A stretch of DNA of 64,000 nucleotides, from NCBI GenBank assembly GCA_039654915.1, contig CM077596.1, positions 78,617,751 to 78,681,750 on the forward strand. Reading direction: 5' to 3'. Below are positions 1-11,775 of this stretch, one piece after another. Positions within the stretch are counted from its first letter, which is position 1; every line of letters starts with the position of its first letter. The notes under the pieces are model-generated. The model saw nothing but the letters and a program-made list of their open reading frames with translations, was not told the origin of the DNA and ran no database searches. A program made the translations under genes and the position numbers. Source of the stretch: Aquilaria yunnanensis (Eukaryota; Streptophyta; Magnoliopsida; Malvales; Thymelaeaceae).

Positions 1-663
1 TAAAAAAAATTATAAACATAAAAATAAATCATGTTAGATTAAGATGATTTAAATTAAAACAAGTTGACTCTAAGTTCTCATTCAACTAGCTAGCATCAGG
101 AACATAAATCTTGCATCTTCGATTAACTCAGTTGGTAACATGCTCCTCTAATATTCGTCGCAAGGAAAAATCTTTTGTACTAAATAATTATAAGTATGAA
201 TATATCATATAAATATGAAATAGTCACTAATTTTGGGAAAAGATTTTTTTTTTCTAATCAATCTCTGTACTTCCAACTACTCATTTCCCTTATTTAGTCA
301 AATTTACTTGCCAACCACCTAGTTTTGGGTTGTGAGTATATAACGGTTCATGATCATTATCACTCATTGAGAATAATTAATTTTCTCGAGGTTCACATAA
401 TTTAAGGGATCATAGATTTATGATCTAAGTTACATAATTTTTCTTTTTTGGGTATTTTGGGTCATTACTCCTACTCTTGCACTCCCATTTTTACTCTCAA
501 CTGCCGCTTACGCTTCCACTTTTATAATCATTTTACTTACTTAAATTTCAAAAAGTGGCACTTTCCCCATTCTCATTTTCACTCTTTGCTCCCACTTTCA
601 AGATGCTTTGTGCAACTTAGTTCATAATGACTCTTTAGCTTTCTTTTCCTCTTTTTATTTAAT
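1..663. other. AT-rich intergenic DNA
   Basis: No open reading frame, RNA gene or repeat boundary that I can support. The stretch is AT-rich with short homopolymers. Confidence 0.6.
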
Positions 664-2077
664 GGGTAAAAGTCTCAAATTTGCCACTAGTGTTTTGAGT
701 TGGATGCAGATCTATCACTATATTTTTTTTGTTTGCCCGATCTGTTACTAATATTTTAAAATATGCTGAATATGCCACCGAAGTTTCAAATTGAGAGTTA
801 ATATGTGATTGCACGTTAAAAAACTAACAAAAAATGTTAAAAGTAGTAAGTTTTGAAATTTTAGGGTGATAATATAAGTTTTAAAAATCTTCAAAGACCC
901 TAGGTAATTAGATTTTTTCTCTCTCAAATTTTAGCCAACCACCATCACAGTTGTCAAAAAAAATTTCGGATGGTGGCCGATGATAAAAAATTTCTAGATT
1001 GTGGGCAGCCTTTCTTGCACACTTCTCCTCCCATTGCCATTGGTTTTCTCCTGTATCCATTCAAGTAACTAGAGCTCAAATTCGTTTGGAACATACTACA
1101 ATTTTACATAGAAGTAGCAATTATATATAGCTGAACCATAAAAAAAATGTTATTCATCTCCAACTAGAAAAATTGCATAATGCCATTCAAGCAACAAATG
1201 CCCAACAATTGTTTGGCAAAATGTCCGCAAGTCGTACACATAAAATTGACACTAGATCACAATAAAATCATATAAAAGCAATTCACAAGCATGCACACCA
1301 GCTGTTTGACAAGATTCTCTAGGCACCATTTGCCAAATTAGACCAATAAAGAAGTTGCAATTGCAAATAAATCATAGAAGGAAACAAACCTTGGTTCCAA
1401 GTGCTGGCTGATGAAGCTCCTCTGTGGGAATAACAACGTGCTACTTTTCCCCGGCCTATTGGAAAATATGTTCAGGTTCCATAATCATGTTTCTTATTGT
1501 TTGCACTGGAGTCAAGGCCTTTGAATGTTGACGATAACGGACTCTATTGGCGGTGGGTTGGAGGCCAATGGCAATGGCAGTGATGATAGTGGGTGTGGGT
1601 CTGGGTCTGGCTCAAAGTGAGAGGAATTGGGGTTCAAATTGGGTGCAGTTGTGGCAGAGGACAAGAAATGTTTAGGACTAAGTTAGGAAGTTAGGGGATT
1701 TGAAGAAAAAATTCCAGATCTCAAATTTGGCTTGAAAGACCCAACTTCTCTAAACCTAATCTTTCTCTTGTTCCATCAAGATGGAAAGACGCTTGCAAAA
1801 TTAAGTTAAATTTTCTAGCCACAATGGTGGCTGAGGCTGCAGAGAATAAGATCCTAGAGTACATCAACTGACAAATAATCTCAAATGTCGTAATATTTTT
1901 TTAGATATGCAAAATAACACTAAACTAATTTTTTTACCATTTTTGTTATTTTTTAATAAACAATGACATATTTAAGTTATTTTTAAAATATTATAGAAAG
2001 ATTAAATAAAAAAAATTATAGTGATAGATCCATACCAAATTTAAAATATTAATAACAAATTTAAGACTTTCGCTTTC
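664..2077. mobile_element. MULE-like element, non-autonomous
   Basis: The left end starts GGGTAAAAGTCTCAAATTTG and the reverse complement of the right end (about 2077 leftwards) reads AGCGAAAGTCTTAAATTTG. The inverted similarity continues for about 100-200 bp on both sides, including ATCTATCACTATA in both arms. Long, diverged terminal inverted repeats starting GGGTAAAA are typical of plant Mutator-like elements. No transposase ORF is visible, and the interior (about 960-1880) is unremarkable mixed sequence. The flanking 9-mers match poorly, so no target duplication can be claimed and the right boundary is approximate. The element ends less than 300 bp before the thioesterase start codon. Confidence 0.6.
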
Positions 2078-2358
2078 CTTCGTGCATTTATCCTAAATTA
2101 AATAGAAAATGACAAATTTTTTAAAGGTTTGCGGAGAAAGTTATTGATAGTTGTGTAAATTATGTGAAAAGATCCCTTCCTCGACAAAACAAGGTCTCTT
2201 GTAAAACGAGTCACGTGTCCATTTGGAGAAGGTACCATTCTCGCACGCTTGGGCAATTGTCATGTGCTTTTTGTCAGCGCTCTGGCATTGAAGGCCGGGA
2301 AAAGTCGCCCGGAAAATTCGCCCATACGGTCGAAACTTCAGCCACTTCGCACTCGTCC

Positions 2359-5300
2359 ATGGACAAAGAAACAGGTATCCTCTGTCCGGTCGCCTCGCCG
2401 ATAATTTCTCAGCTTCAGGCTGCTTGTTTTCAATCGTCCTGCTTCTGATTCGTCTCCTCTTGAATTTTCAGTGATCGAGTTTCTCGGGAACGTTCCGTTG
2501 CTGCAGAAGCTACCGAGCTCATCGCTCAGGAGGATCGCCCAAGTTGTCGTCGTCAAGCAATACGGTGATTCTGTGACTTCGAATCGTGTTGATTTTGTCT
2601 TCCTCTCGATCTGACCGAAAACGTGATTAGAATTAAGGAATTTCTCTTAAGATGCTCCAATTTTTTGTTGCAGAGAAAGGAGAGTACGTTGCAAGGGAGG
2701 GTGAAGTTGGGGATGGGTTGTATTTCGTTTGGGAAGGAGAGGTTCGTTTTGCTTGCTCCTGGAATTGTTTTGTTTCTGTCGGTGGTAGCTTAATGAAATT
2801 CTGTTACATGGTTTTGCAGGCTGAAGTCTCCGGATTAGGCAACGGTGAGGAAGAACAGCACCCTGAGTTTCAACTGAAGAAGTATGATTACTTTGGCCAT
2901 GGTAAGAATCTTGCAACCTTATTCATACTTCGCTTTTCTTGCCCTTGCAGTAATTTTTCATGCGGAACCTTTCTCTTGTTTACTTCTATGTTAGTGCCAT
3001 GCTCTGGATATTGTTACATCATACTCAGAACAATTGATTGTAGTGTATTTGTTACCATATGTACCTGCTGGTCCGTTTCATATATTTTGTTTGTCTTTTC
3101 CTTTTGTGTTAGTAGTGGTCACTGATAGAAACATTTGTTTTGTGAATGATGTCAATCTGCTTTTGCAGGAATTTCAACGTCTGTTCATGTGGCTGACATA
3201 ATCGCACTGACAAAGGTATTTACGTTTCTCTTTCCCACTTGGCATTGGGAAATTAAGAACCTGACTTACAATCTGTTTTCAATTCTTTGTTCTCCTGATT
3301 GGAAAATGCAGCTTACCTGTTTAGTGCTGCCTCGTGAGCATTTTTCTTTGCTTGAAACAAGATCAATATGGAGTGCAGACAAGCCCCTTGAGACTTGTTC
3401 ACTAGTGGAGAACATTTTGCATTTGGAGCCAATAGAAGTATGCTATTTTCTCTGTTTTGTTTGATGCTTTAATTTTATTTTCTGGTGTATCTCTATATCT
3501 CTATCGATTTGTCTCTTGGCTTTGGAACAGTTACATCTTTATGGCAAGGTATTTGGTTCTTATGAAATAATTATTGATTGCCTAGATGCTTAAGCTTCTA
3601 TCGGATTTGTTATACTTTGCCCAGCTAGGCATCACCTTGTTTAGCTTAATTTGTTTGTATTCATTTGTACTTGAAGCTTTGGGATTTTCATATTTTAGGC
3701 GCGTTTGTTCTATTATCCACATCTTAGCATCAACCCATTTGGTTTAACATGATGCATATTTGTATGCAATTACAACTTTGATCTTTTCTATACATACTTA
3801 TAGTAATGTCTAATAGAAACAAAAATAAGTTACGTTTCTGAAAATTTTGGAGTAATACTCCTGAAGAATATGATTAGTTTGACTTAAAGCTTTGAAGGTA
3901 GTACTAGTTCTTACATTCGCAGGAAGAGCTTTTTTTCTTGGAAAAGAAGAAAAAGAAAACAGTTAATTCTTATTTCCTTATCAAAACTTTATGAAATTCC
4001 TTATGTCACCTAGTTCTTATATACTGCGTCTTTCCTCGTTGTTGATCCTATTAACAAATCATTATTCCAAATGGATTACAGTAGTTCTGTTTTCACCTGA
4101 CATTGTGGAGGGACTGATCTGGTTCAGAATCTTTATTCACATAATTCTAGTGATAAAAATGATATTTTTCCCATATGGATAGAGTTATTTTATCAGATGG
4201 ACAGCTGGGTCAGAATATGTATCAATGTTTTATAGATATGATGCAAGCTTAATTTGTTATTTTATTTTCTGTCTAATTCTATTGAATCTGGATGGAAGTA
4301 GAGAACTATGTTATAAGCCCTTTCTGAGCATCTTGATTGGATTAGGCTTTTTCCTGGTTCAGATATTTCCTTAGAACATTAATGCTATTTTCTTTTGCCC
4401 CCTTCTCTGTAGTTAAATATATTTCAAGGAATTACTTTGCCAGATGCTCCAAAGTTTGGGAAGGTTTTTGGAGGACAATTAGTTGGACAGGCAAGTTCTC
4501 CCTTTCTGTCCCTGGATTGTCGCAATCAATATTCTGTGGTCATATGCTTGGATTAAATTTTGTTAAGTGTGGTGAGGCACCTCTATCTGTGTAGCTACAT
4601 ACTTGATGCACCTCTGTCTGTGTTAACTACATACTTGATGGATAAAAAATCATGTAAGGAAGTAACCCTGGCCTACTGTCATGAGTGTAGAAGAGGCTTA
4701 AAGATTCTGCCTCTTACACACCTTAAGTTTCCTCATTGCCTAATGATTATATTGAATGTGTTTTTGTTTACTTTTTGAAGCTTTCTCTAAACTTTGAATC
4801 ATGATGACATAGTTTGGCTTCTTATGGAATGTCTATGATCTTATGAATTGGCCTAGATATCCTAAGGTTCTTTTCTTGTTTGAAATCAGTTCTTAATTAC
4901 CACATCCACCATGTGCACTAGACCCTCCTGTATTTGTTCTTCTCAGAACTGAGACAGCTTTATAGAGCATTATTGCAATTTTTAGGTTCAAAAGAAAATT
5001 TTTCTCAATTTATTTTGTGGTTCCTTCTTGATTACTTGATTTCTCTTTTCTAATTACTTGTTTACTTCTCTTTCAATTTGATTCAGGCACTGGCTGCAGC
5101 ATCAAAAACTATTGATTCTTTGAAAGTTGTTCACAGTTTACATTGTTACTTTCTTATGGTCGGGGACTTCAATGGTAAGATTCTATGAGCAATTGTACAA
5201 GAAACAACGTAGCCTATCCAACAATTATTTCTGGAAATTTTGAACATTGTCCTTGCAGAGCCAATTTTGTATCAAGTTCATCGTCTACGGGATGGTAGAA

Positions 5301-8300
5301 ACTTTGCAACCCGAAGAGTAGAAGCAATACAAAAAGGAAATGTCATATTTACATTACTTGCTTCCTTTCAGGTAGTAAATTAGTCCTCTTCTGCACTGAA
5401 AGCTTGTGTGCATGGCCGTATTCTGCATCCTGGAAAGACACTCATTCAATCGCTTGATCACAAGGGGCCTTCTCTGCATTCTTGTCCTCCTCACCTGCTA
5501 GTTCCACTTGTATTGAGAAAAGATTAGGTCAAAAGTTTGATGAATTTAAATAGAGAATGAACTATAGAAAATTAAAAACTAACCGTAGAATAATTTGGTA
5601 TTCCCTCTACCTCAACATTCACACAATGGCATATGTGAATCCAACCACCACCACCACCACCATTACTACTACTACTACTACAACTACCACCATTTGTTTT
5701 TTTTTTTTTTTTTGGGGGGGGGGGGGGGGGGTGATCAATTTTCAAGACCATAGTAAGGATTAAGGCATCTTCAGAGTCTCTGCTCAATTGACCTTTTGTT
5801 TCTGTTCTAGTTTACTGAAGTATTTCTTGCAACATCTCAAATTCTGTCTTAACATATTGGTGTATCAATTCCACAGAAACAAGAAGAAGGGTTCGAACAC
5901 CAAGAGGCAACAATGCCACCTGTTCCATCCCCTGATGCGGTAATTGATATGTGCTCATGTCTAAAAAAGTTCTGATCAATTACTGTGGCAGCAATTAAAC
6001 CCTGGTATATTGCAGCTTCTCTCAATGGAAGGTCTACGCGAGAGACGTCTTACAGATCCTCGTCTTCCAGTGTAGGTTTTGACAGTTAATTATATTGTAT
6101 GGTATTCCTCGATCTTCACATGTTCCCTATTTATTTTTACTTCTTGTTTTATGATTGCCTTTTACTTGATTGCTGATACTAAAGTTGGTTGTGTGTGTGT
6201 GAGTGTCAGTGTGATTGTTTGTGTTTGATTATGTCAATCTGATGATTGCCACAATCACTTTAGTTATTTCGGAAAATAGAAAAGTGAAGTACAAGAGTTG
6301 TCTCAAATACGGAAGTGCGTATGCATGTATCTCATGTTTTAACTTTTACCATGTCCCATTCACTCTAGTTGGAGAGTAGTTTAAGACGTTTCTTGGTGAT
6401 TTTGCATGGTAGGATGCTGCCGAGGAAAAAATTCTGGATTATTGCATTGTAAATTTTTATGATCTGTTCTCTAGGTCGGATTTGAAAAACTTATTATGAT
6501 CCTTCTTTTTGTTATTTGGTTTATCTCATCATTTAGGAAATTCAGTGCTTTATTATTTTGTTTGGATTTTTAGACCTCATTCTGAATCATATATTAGTAC
6601 GAAACTGCTGTGTGTAAGATATTTGAGAAGTCCAGTTCAACTTGGTGATATGTTTAAATCTTTATTTAGCTTAAACTGAGCGCAAGCCTCCAAAAGAAAG
6701 GCATTTGTATGGAAGCTTCAGAAGATGCATGCCATGGCCCTGTGGGCGTTTCTGAGTCTGTGAATCATGAGTAGGATAGATTTCACCTATTTTGTGCTAT
6801 TGAAAGTTTTACTAGATTGAAAAGAAAAAATTCAAAATAAAAATTGTCTTTGATGGTCGGGTAGTGTATGTTTTTTGAGCAACATCTCAATTTATGGATC
6901 CCCCTGCTGGTACACTGTCATCTAATGAATGAGAGTACTAGTATGCGGTGGGACCATTTTGTTTCTGTTTATAGCATCTTACTAATTGTCTCAGGAGCTA
7001 CCGTAACAAGGTCGCAACATCAAAATTTGTTCCCTGGCCAATAGAAATTAGGTTTTGTGAACCTAACAGCAGCACGAACCAAACTAAATCTCCTCCAAGG
7101 TGAGCCATCATATGCCTTGCTCTGCATGATCTCATCTATCTAGACAGTATACACTATATATTTGGGTTTCTGTTCCGTACAATATTTTATATGGATCACT
7201 AGATGGTCGCCTAACTTGAGTATGATTGGTTGCTTTGCAGTTTGAGGTATTGGTTAAGGGCAAAAGGAAAGCTTTCAGATGATCAAGCACTGCACAGGTT
7301 ACTCAAGTTCTTTAAATGCCAAATATTTGTTGATAGATTTTTTTTAAAATAAATCCTTTTTTATCCTACCATAGGGTAATTTGTCATCCATAACCTTTTC
7401 TTGTTGTCCTAAATGGGTCCTTAACCTTCATTTTGTCTTCTTAAAGTCCCTAACATCCCTATTTTTGTCCCAAGTGTGGTCCTTCCGTCAATCTTACAAC
7501 TAAAGTTAAGGGAATATCAGGAAAAATGCTAACTTTGGTCCCTAAATTTTCTTCCTCCCACTCAAAGCACCCTCAAGCCTTTAAATTTTAACATTTGCTT
7601 CCTCTCTCTCATCCATTCCAACTTCCCAGTGAACAAAAAAAAAAAAAATCAATTCCTCCACCCTCCTCAAGTCCCTGTCCTCTCCTGCTGCCTCCCCCAA
7701 ATCCTCTTCCTCCGGTGCTGCCTCTCCCCAAGCATCCATCTCCCCTACCCCCATCCTCCATCGCAAGCCCCCCTCTCTCCCTCCCTCACCAGCCCTGTGC
7801 CACCATCTGGTTAATGTTCCCACTCAAGACAGAGTATCACTCATCAAACCCTCCCTCTCCACCAAATGCCACTCCTCTTTTGTTGTGTGCATCGTCCTCT
7901 CCATGGGCTGCTCTCTTTGCCGTTGGATCACCATATCTCCTCCCTGCCCTCTCTGCCCGGTTTGACGACCTCTTCTCACTCTCTCATCAAATCCCTCGAT
8001 ACCCATCCCCTTCAATTTGTCCTTTGCATCAAATTCCCCATCCACATGGGTTGCATGCGTCGAAGCTCCATCGACCTCTTCTTCACCCACTTCGACCCCA
8101 TTATCTCCTGGATCTCTTTCGACCTTTCTACTTTCTTCACTATGTATCTCCAGTTGTTCATCAGGAAAATCGATCAAAGAGTTGGGTCTAAGTCTCTATT
8201 TCTTCTTCAGATTTTCAGCTACTGAGCTTAGGTTTAGGACCCGATTCAATCAGATGGAAAATACCATTTCTCCCTGGTCTGAATCCTCTTCTCATTTGAC

Positions 8301-9935
8301 ACTAGTCTTTTGATTCTGATTCGGGTCATTGTGTTTTTCGGATGATGACCCACCGACGGCGTTTCTAGGTTTGCTCGAAGATTTTCTCTGATGTTTCTCT
8401 GTATTCACAGGTGTATTTTAAGTAGTTTATAATGTAGCGTGTTAGTGGATGAATGGCGCCGGATGGGAGTGGGATTCAGCCGATGTCATTCTTGATCAAT
8501 GTTCCAGCTCGCAAAAAATGGTCAACACTGTAAGAACTCGGGCATTGACTATGCTGTTGTGGAGTTGCATTCTTCTTGCTTGTTCATTGTCATTCTTTGC
8601 TAACCCATTGTTACCTCTTAGGTGGCCGGTGGGGTGGGAATAGTGGCTGCTGGGTATGGCTTGGGAGGGAGAGAGAGGGAGATAGTGGTTGAAGTGTTAA
8701 ATTTACTGTTGAAGTCGTAAATTTGCTAGGTTAAGGGTGATTTGAGTGGGAATAAGAAGATGTAGGATCAATGCTGTCATTTTTCATAGAAATTCCATCA
8801 AAGTCAACCAGTAAAGTGGCTGAAGGACCATGATTGGGACAAAAGTAGAGAGGTTATAGGGACTTTAGGAAAACAAGATGAAGGTTAAGGACCCATTTAG
8901 GACAATGTGAAAAGGTTAGGGACCATGAAAGAATTTTACTGTCCTACCATACTGGCATAAATTTAGCTGCATGCATGACAGCTCTAATTGTATGACAAAT
9001 TTATCAAGCTTTGTGCACTTTTACATTTGCAGATGTGTTGTGGCTTACGCGTCAGATCTAATATTTAGTGCTGTTAGTTTGAATCCCCATCGTAGAAAAG
9101 GTTTTAAGTCAGCTTCACTCAGCCTTGACCACTCGTAAGTATTAGCATCTTCTACTGTCTGTATTTCTGAACAACTTTCTGGATGAAGCTCATACCTCTT
9201 ATCAGGAAGTTTCATCAAATTAGGCTGCTTTTTTTAGAGCATTTGACTTTGACAACAACCATTTGATGGCCATAATGTCAAATGGTGCAATACTGGAAAC
9301 AGTTGTCCAGCATACAACTTAGTCCAATAGTGCGCAACTTTTATTAACACGATCTAATGCTTCACAAATGGTGTTCCTAAAGGAAATATCTGAATTAGAC
9401 CTTACACACAAGAGGATCTAGACTGTAAGGTCGTTTATGAAGATGTATAACTTATTTTTCCTTCTGAAATGTGAAAATTGATTCAATTCCATGTATTCTG
9501 CGGTCTCCCATTCACAGGATGTGGTTCCACAGAAATCTGAGAGCGGATGATTGGTTGTTATTTGTAGTAAGTGTTGCGAAGAGTTTGTTCTCAGTTCTGG
9601 TCTACATTTTGTTTTTTCACCAAATTGATACGATAATAATGTGCTGTAAACCTACAGATCACAAGTCCTGCTGCCCATGACACCCGCGGATTTGTGTCGG
9701 GCCAAATGTTCAACCGCAAAGGAGAGGTACTTGCAATATCTTTTACAGTTGTTTCTGTCTGTTGAGCTTGCATTGCCACCTTCCCCTCCAGCCTCTATTT
9801 TCCCCCTCCTGCCATTGTTCTTCCTCAGTTAACCATTGTATGGTTGTGTATTGGCAGCTCGTGGTTTCGTTGACTCAAGAGGCTCTATTAAGAAAGGCTA
9901 GGATCCCGAACCCTGGTGCTTTATCAAAGTTATGA
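2359..9935 (+). CDS. Acyl-CoA thioesterase (TesB/ACOT type II), CNB-domain plant form, peroxisomal
   Basis: Hydrolyses acyl-CoA to free fatty acid and CoA, probably in peroxisomes because the protein ends in the PTS1 signal SKL. Exons by splice phase: 2359-2374, 2472-2564, 2674-2741, 2820-2901, 3169-3215, 3312-3437, 4413-4490, 5087-5174, 5259-5371, 5877-5939, 6016-6071, 6995-7099, 7241-7297, 9033-9134, 9518-9566, 9658-9726, 9858-9935; 429 aa, the usual length of the plant family. Residues 1 to about 110 form a cyclic-nucleotide-binding-like domain ([30 protein letters not shown]). Two hotdog domains follow: the first has [12 protein letters not shown], the second [16 protein letters not shown] and [11 protein letters not shown], with the Asp (SLDHS), Ser/Thr (ITSP) and Gln (LTQE) expected of TesB enzymes. 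Intron 7 has a GC donor. Intron 9 holds a foreign gene fragment and intron 13 a MULE. Closest to Arabidopsis ACH-type thioesterases by recall; not searched. Confidence 0.93.
4491..5086 (+). other. GC-AG intron (intron 7 of the thioesterase)
   Basis: Exon 7 must end ...GGACAG at 4490 to give GGQLVGQ followed by ALAAASKT. The next bases are GCAAGT, a standard GC donor, and the acceptor is ATTCAG at 5081-5086. A GT donor five bases inside the intron would break the reading frame and the conserved motif. Confidence 0.8.
5427..5655 (-). pseudogene. Inverted partial copy of the intron 1/exon 2 junction of the 51.7-kb gene
   Basis: Inside intron 9 of the thioesterase. Its reverse complement matches about 52632-52905, the end of intron 1 and the first part of exon 2 of the 196-aa coiled-coil gene downstream. 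Shared stretches include CTCATTCAATCGCTTGATCA, the exon motif corresponding to AGEEDKNAE, the region around the splice acceptor, and intron sequence ending near the CCAACCA motif. The copy lacks about 50 bp of exon between AAGGGGC and CTTCTCTGC and carries point changes, so the downstream gene is the source and this is the derivative. It is antisense to the host transcript. Confidence 0.85.
5643..5731. repeat. Compound microsatellite (ACC)n-(ACT)n-T17-G18
   Basis: A run of ACC units, then ACT units, then 17 T (5697-5713) directly followed by 18 G (5714-5731), adjoining the captured gene fragment in intron 9. The homopolymer lengths are prone to assembly error. Confidence 0.9.
7374..8941. mobile_element. 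MULE inserted in thioesterase intron 13
   Basis: Flanked by a perfect 10-bp direct repeat, TCCTACCATA (7364-7373 and 8942-8951), fitting the 8-11-bp duplications made by Mutator-like transposases. The two ends are inverted repeats: the left arm contains TTGTCCTAAATGGGTCCTTA, the right arm TAAGGACCCATTTAGGACAA, with matching flanks over roughly 130 bp. The interior (7600-8640) is pyrimidine-rich on the plus strand and opens several long frames by composition alone; I recognise no protein in it and no transposase. Confidence 0.88.
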
Positions 9936-10151
9936 ATTTCAAGTCCCAAGGCCTGCATCACTGGATGAAGAAATCCTGTTTCATTATTTAATTTTAAGCT
10001 TCTGAGGAGTTTTACAAGTGCAGCTCAGATGTGTTTTCTTGAGTCTAAGCTGGAATAACACAGTGGAAATGCAGCTAAGAGAAAAGGGGGAAGCTAGAAA
10101 GTAGTTGCATCACAAGTTACTACTCAGAACTACTATTTCCATCCTATAAAG
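9936..10151 (+). other. 3' flank/UTR of the thioesterase gene
   Basis: Probable 3' untranslated sequence after the TGA at 9933-9935. No further coding signal is visible before the hAT element begins. Confidence 0.45.
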
Positions 10152-10649
10152 TAGGCCTTAGCATTGGGTCATCTGGGTTTGAACCGAACCGAATTAGTCG
10201 GTTAAGTTGGTTTTTGGTTTTTAACTGTTAGAAACTGAATTAACTGAAAATGGAATGAAAATCAATGAAAACTGAAACGAATATTTTTTGTTCAGTTTGG
10301 TTTTGGACCGAAATAACCAAAATTTGTGAAGCCCTTATTACTTTTATTAAAAATGTATTACCTAATAAATTCAACATAATAGTTCAACAAAATATAGTAC
10401 TTCACAAAGAGTTGGGTTGACTTGGTCACTTGAGCCATATTTTGGGTCTGAACAAGGAGGGATAGACTATGGGAAGTAGTAGAAAAAAAAATTGGTTAAT
10501 TCGATAATTGAATCAATTAACCCCTCTAATTGAAACCGAACTGAAATTGATTTTAAGAAATTTGGTTTTAACCGAACGTAAAAACTGAAAAAGTGAATTA
10601 ATTCAGTTATTTTGTTTGTTTGGTTTCGGTCAAATATTGCACGCCCCTA
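10152..10649. mobile_element. hAT-type miniature element (MITE)
   Basis: About 500 bp, starting TAGGCCTTAGCATTGGG and ending with the complement of TAGGGGCGTGCAATATTTG, so the imperfect terminal inverted repeats share TAGG and GCA. It is flanked by the 8-bp near-duplicates CTATAAAG (10144-10151) and TTATAAAG (10650-10657); 8-bp duplications are the hAT hallmark. Inside are sub-terminal inverted repeats rich in AACCGAACCGAA and TTGGTTTCGGT. No coding capacity. Confidence 0.75.
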
Positions 10650-11441
10650 TTATAAAGATTGAAATATTTCTTTAAAAATAGAGATTAAAGTGTATATAAT
10701 TTATTTATTTATTTATTTTTCAATTTCACCCATGAAACTAAAATTAAAAAAAAAAAAAGTTATTTTTGGGTTTTGTGTTATGAGAGTTAAAAAAAAATTC
10801 TCTTTGGTTTTGTGTGGTGATAATTTAAATGGAGATTAAAAAAAATCTTTGTTAGGTTTTGTGTAATGAGAATTTAAATGAGGTAGAAAGATAAATTGGA
10901 AGTTAAAAGTTATTCAAAAAAAAGAATGTTTTAAATTTTAATTTTATCTTACTATTAAATGAACCTGATAACAGTTTATTTACATGACACGTCGTCATTA
11001 CTAAAAGACACATCTTAATATCAAAGGCCTTAGGATCGGTTGTTTGAATGTAATAACATCAACTAACTCGAATCTATATAAAAAGAAGTGGTGATGGCAT
11101 TATGGGAAACTCCTTCCCATGCGTCCCAAGCTACTCTTCTCATTATGGGAAAGTGTACAGAATGAATTCATGTTGCAACCCCGAATGAATTTTTGCACGA
11201 AAATAGACGAAACGTCAACACTTCTACTCTGGGTTCTTTTGGCAATTAAGTGAATTCGTTATTGGCGTACATCTTTTATCGGCAGTTTTTTTTTTATTGG
11301 TTCATTAGTGCATTAGTTTTGCAACCAACGAGCCCTTTGGTTTCCCTTGCCTCTATATACTAGTTTCAACATTAACGGTACTTCTCAGCTTTAGCTAGCT
11401 GACCATTTTAAGATTGTTCCTTCCTTTTCCACATCAAGCTA
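10650..11441. other. AT-rich intergenic DNA
   Basis: Short A/T runs and low-complexity tracts around 10,700-10,960. No supported gene. The last part (about 11,340-11,440) would be the upstream region of the thioesterase pseudogene and contains CTATATACTAG, a possible remnant TATA box. Confidence 0.5.
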
Positions 11442-11775
11442 TGGCCACAGAAGCAGGTAACTAGTTTTTCTTTGAATCCACCGACACCAGGAAAATTTTC
11501 AGATTCAGACTGCTTTGCTTCTTACAATTTTGTCCTGCTTAATGTTCCTCTATTATTCCTCCTATACTTTCAGTCGTCGAGTTTTTGGTAAACACTTCCT
11601 TCCTGCAGAAGCTACCAACCTGTTCCTTCGGGAGGGGTTGCTCGGGTTTGGGTTGTCGTTGTTAAGCAATACGGTGAGTCATAATGTCATTGCAGAGAAA
11701 GGAGAGTTTGGTGCCCAGGAAGGTAAAGCAGACAGCATTTTGCATTTGGAGACAATAGCGAAAGTTCTAGTAACA
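11442..11775 (+). pseudogene. Truncated thioesterase paralogue (5' exons only)
   Basis: Broken copy of the start of the thioesterase gene 9 kb upstream. An ATG exon (MATEA, 11442 onward) is followed by an intron and an exon matching [13 protein letters not shown] (here VEFLVNTSFLQKLP). Reading is then lost in a changed stretch near 11620-11660, but the sequence recovers TTGTTAAGCAATACGG. The second intron has shrunk to about 22 bp (gtgag...ttgcag). The exon 3 start (AGAAAGGAGAG) then jumps to the end of exon 6 (CATTTTGCATTTGGAG, about 11735-11750). Exons 4, 5 and 7-17 are missing, so no functional enzyme can be made. Confidence 0.85.

Noticed and set aside
5557..5787. Frames over the homopolymer region (poly-Thr, poly-Gly peptides)
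   Set aside because: Produced by the ACC/ACT, T and G runs; not a gene.
7581..8313. Several long overlapping frames on both strands
   Set aside because: They lie inside the intron 13 MULE and arise from pyrimidine-rich composition. No domain is seen and frames open equally on both strands.
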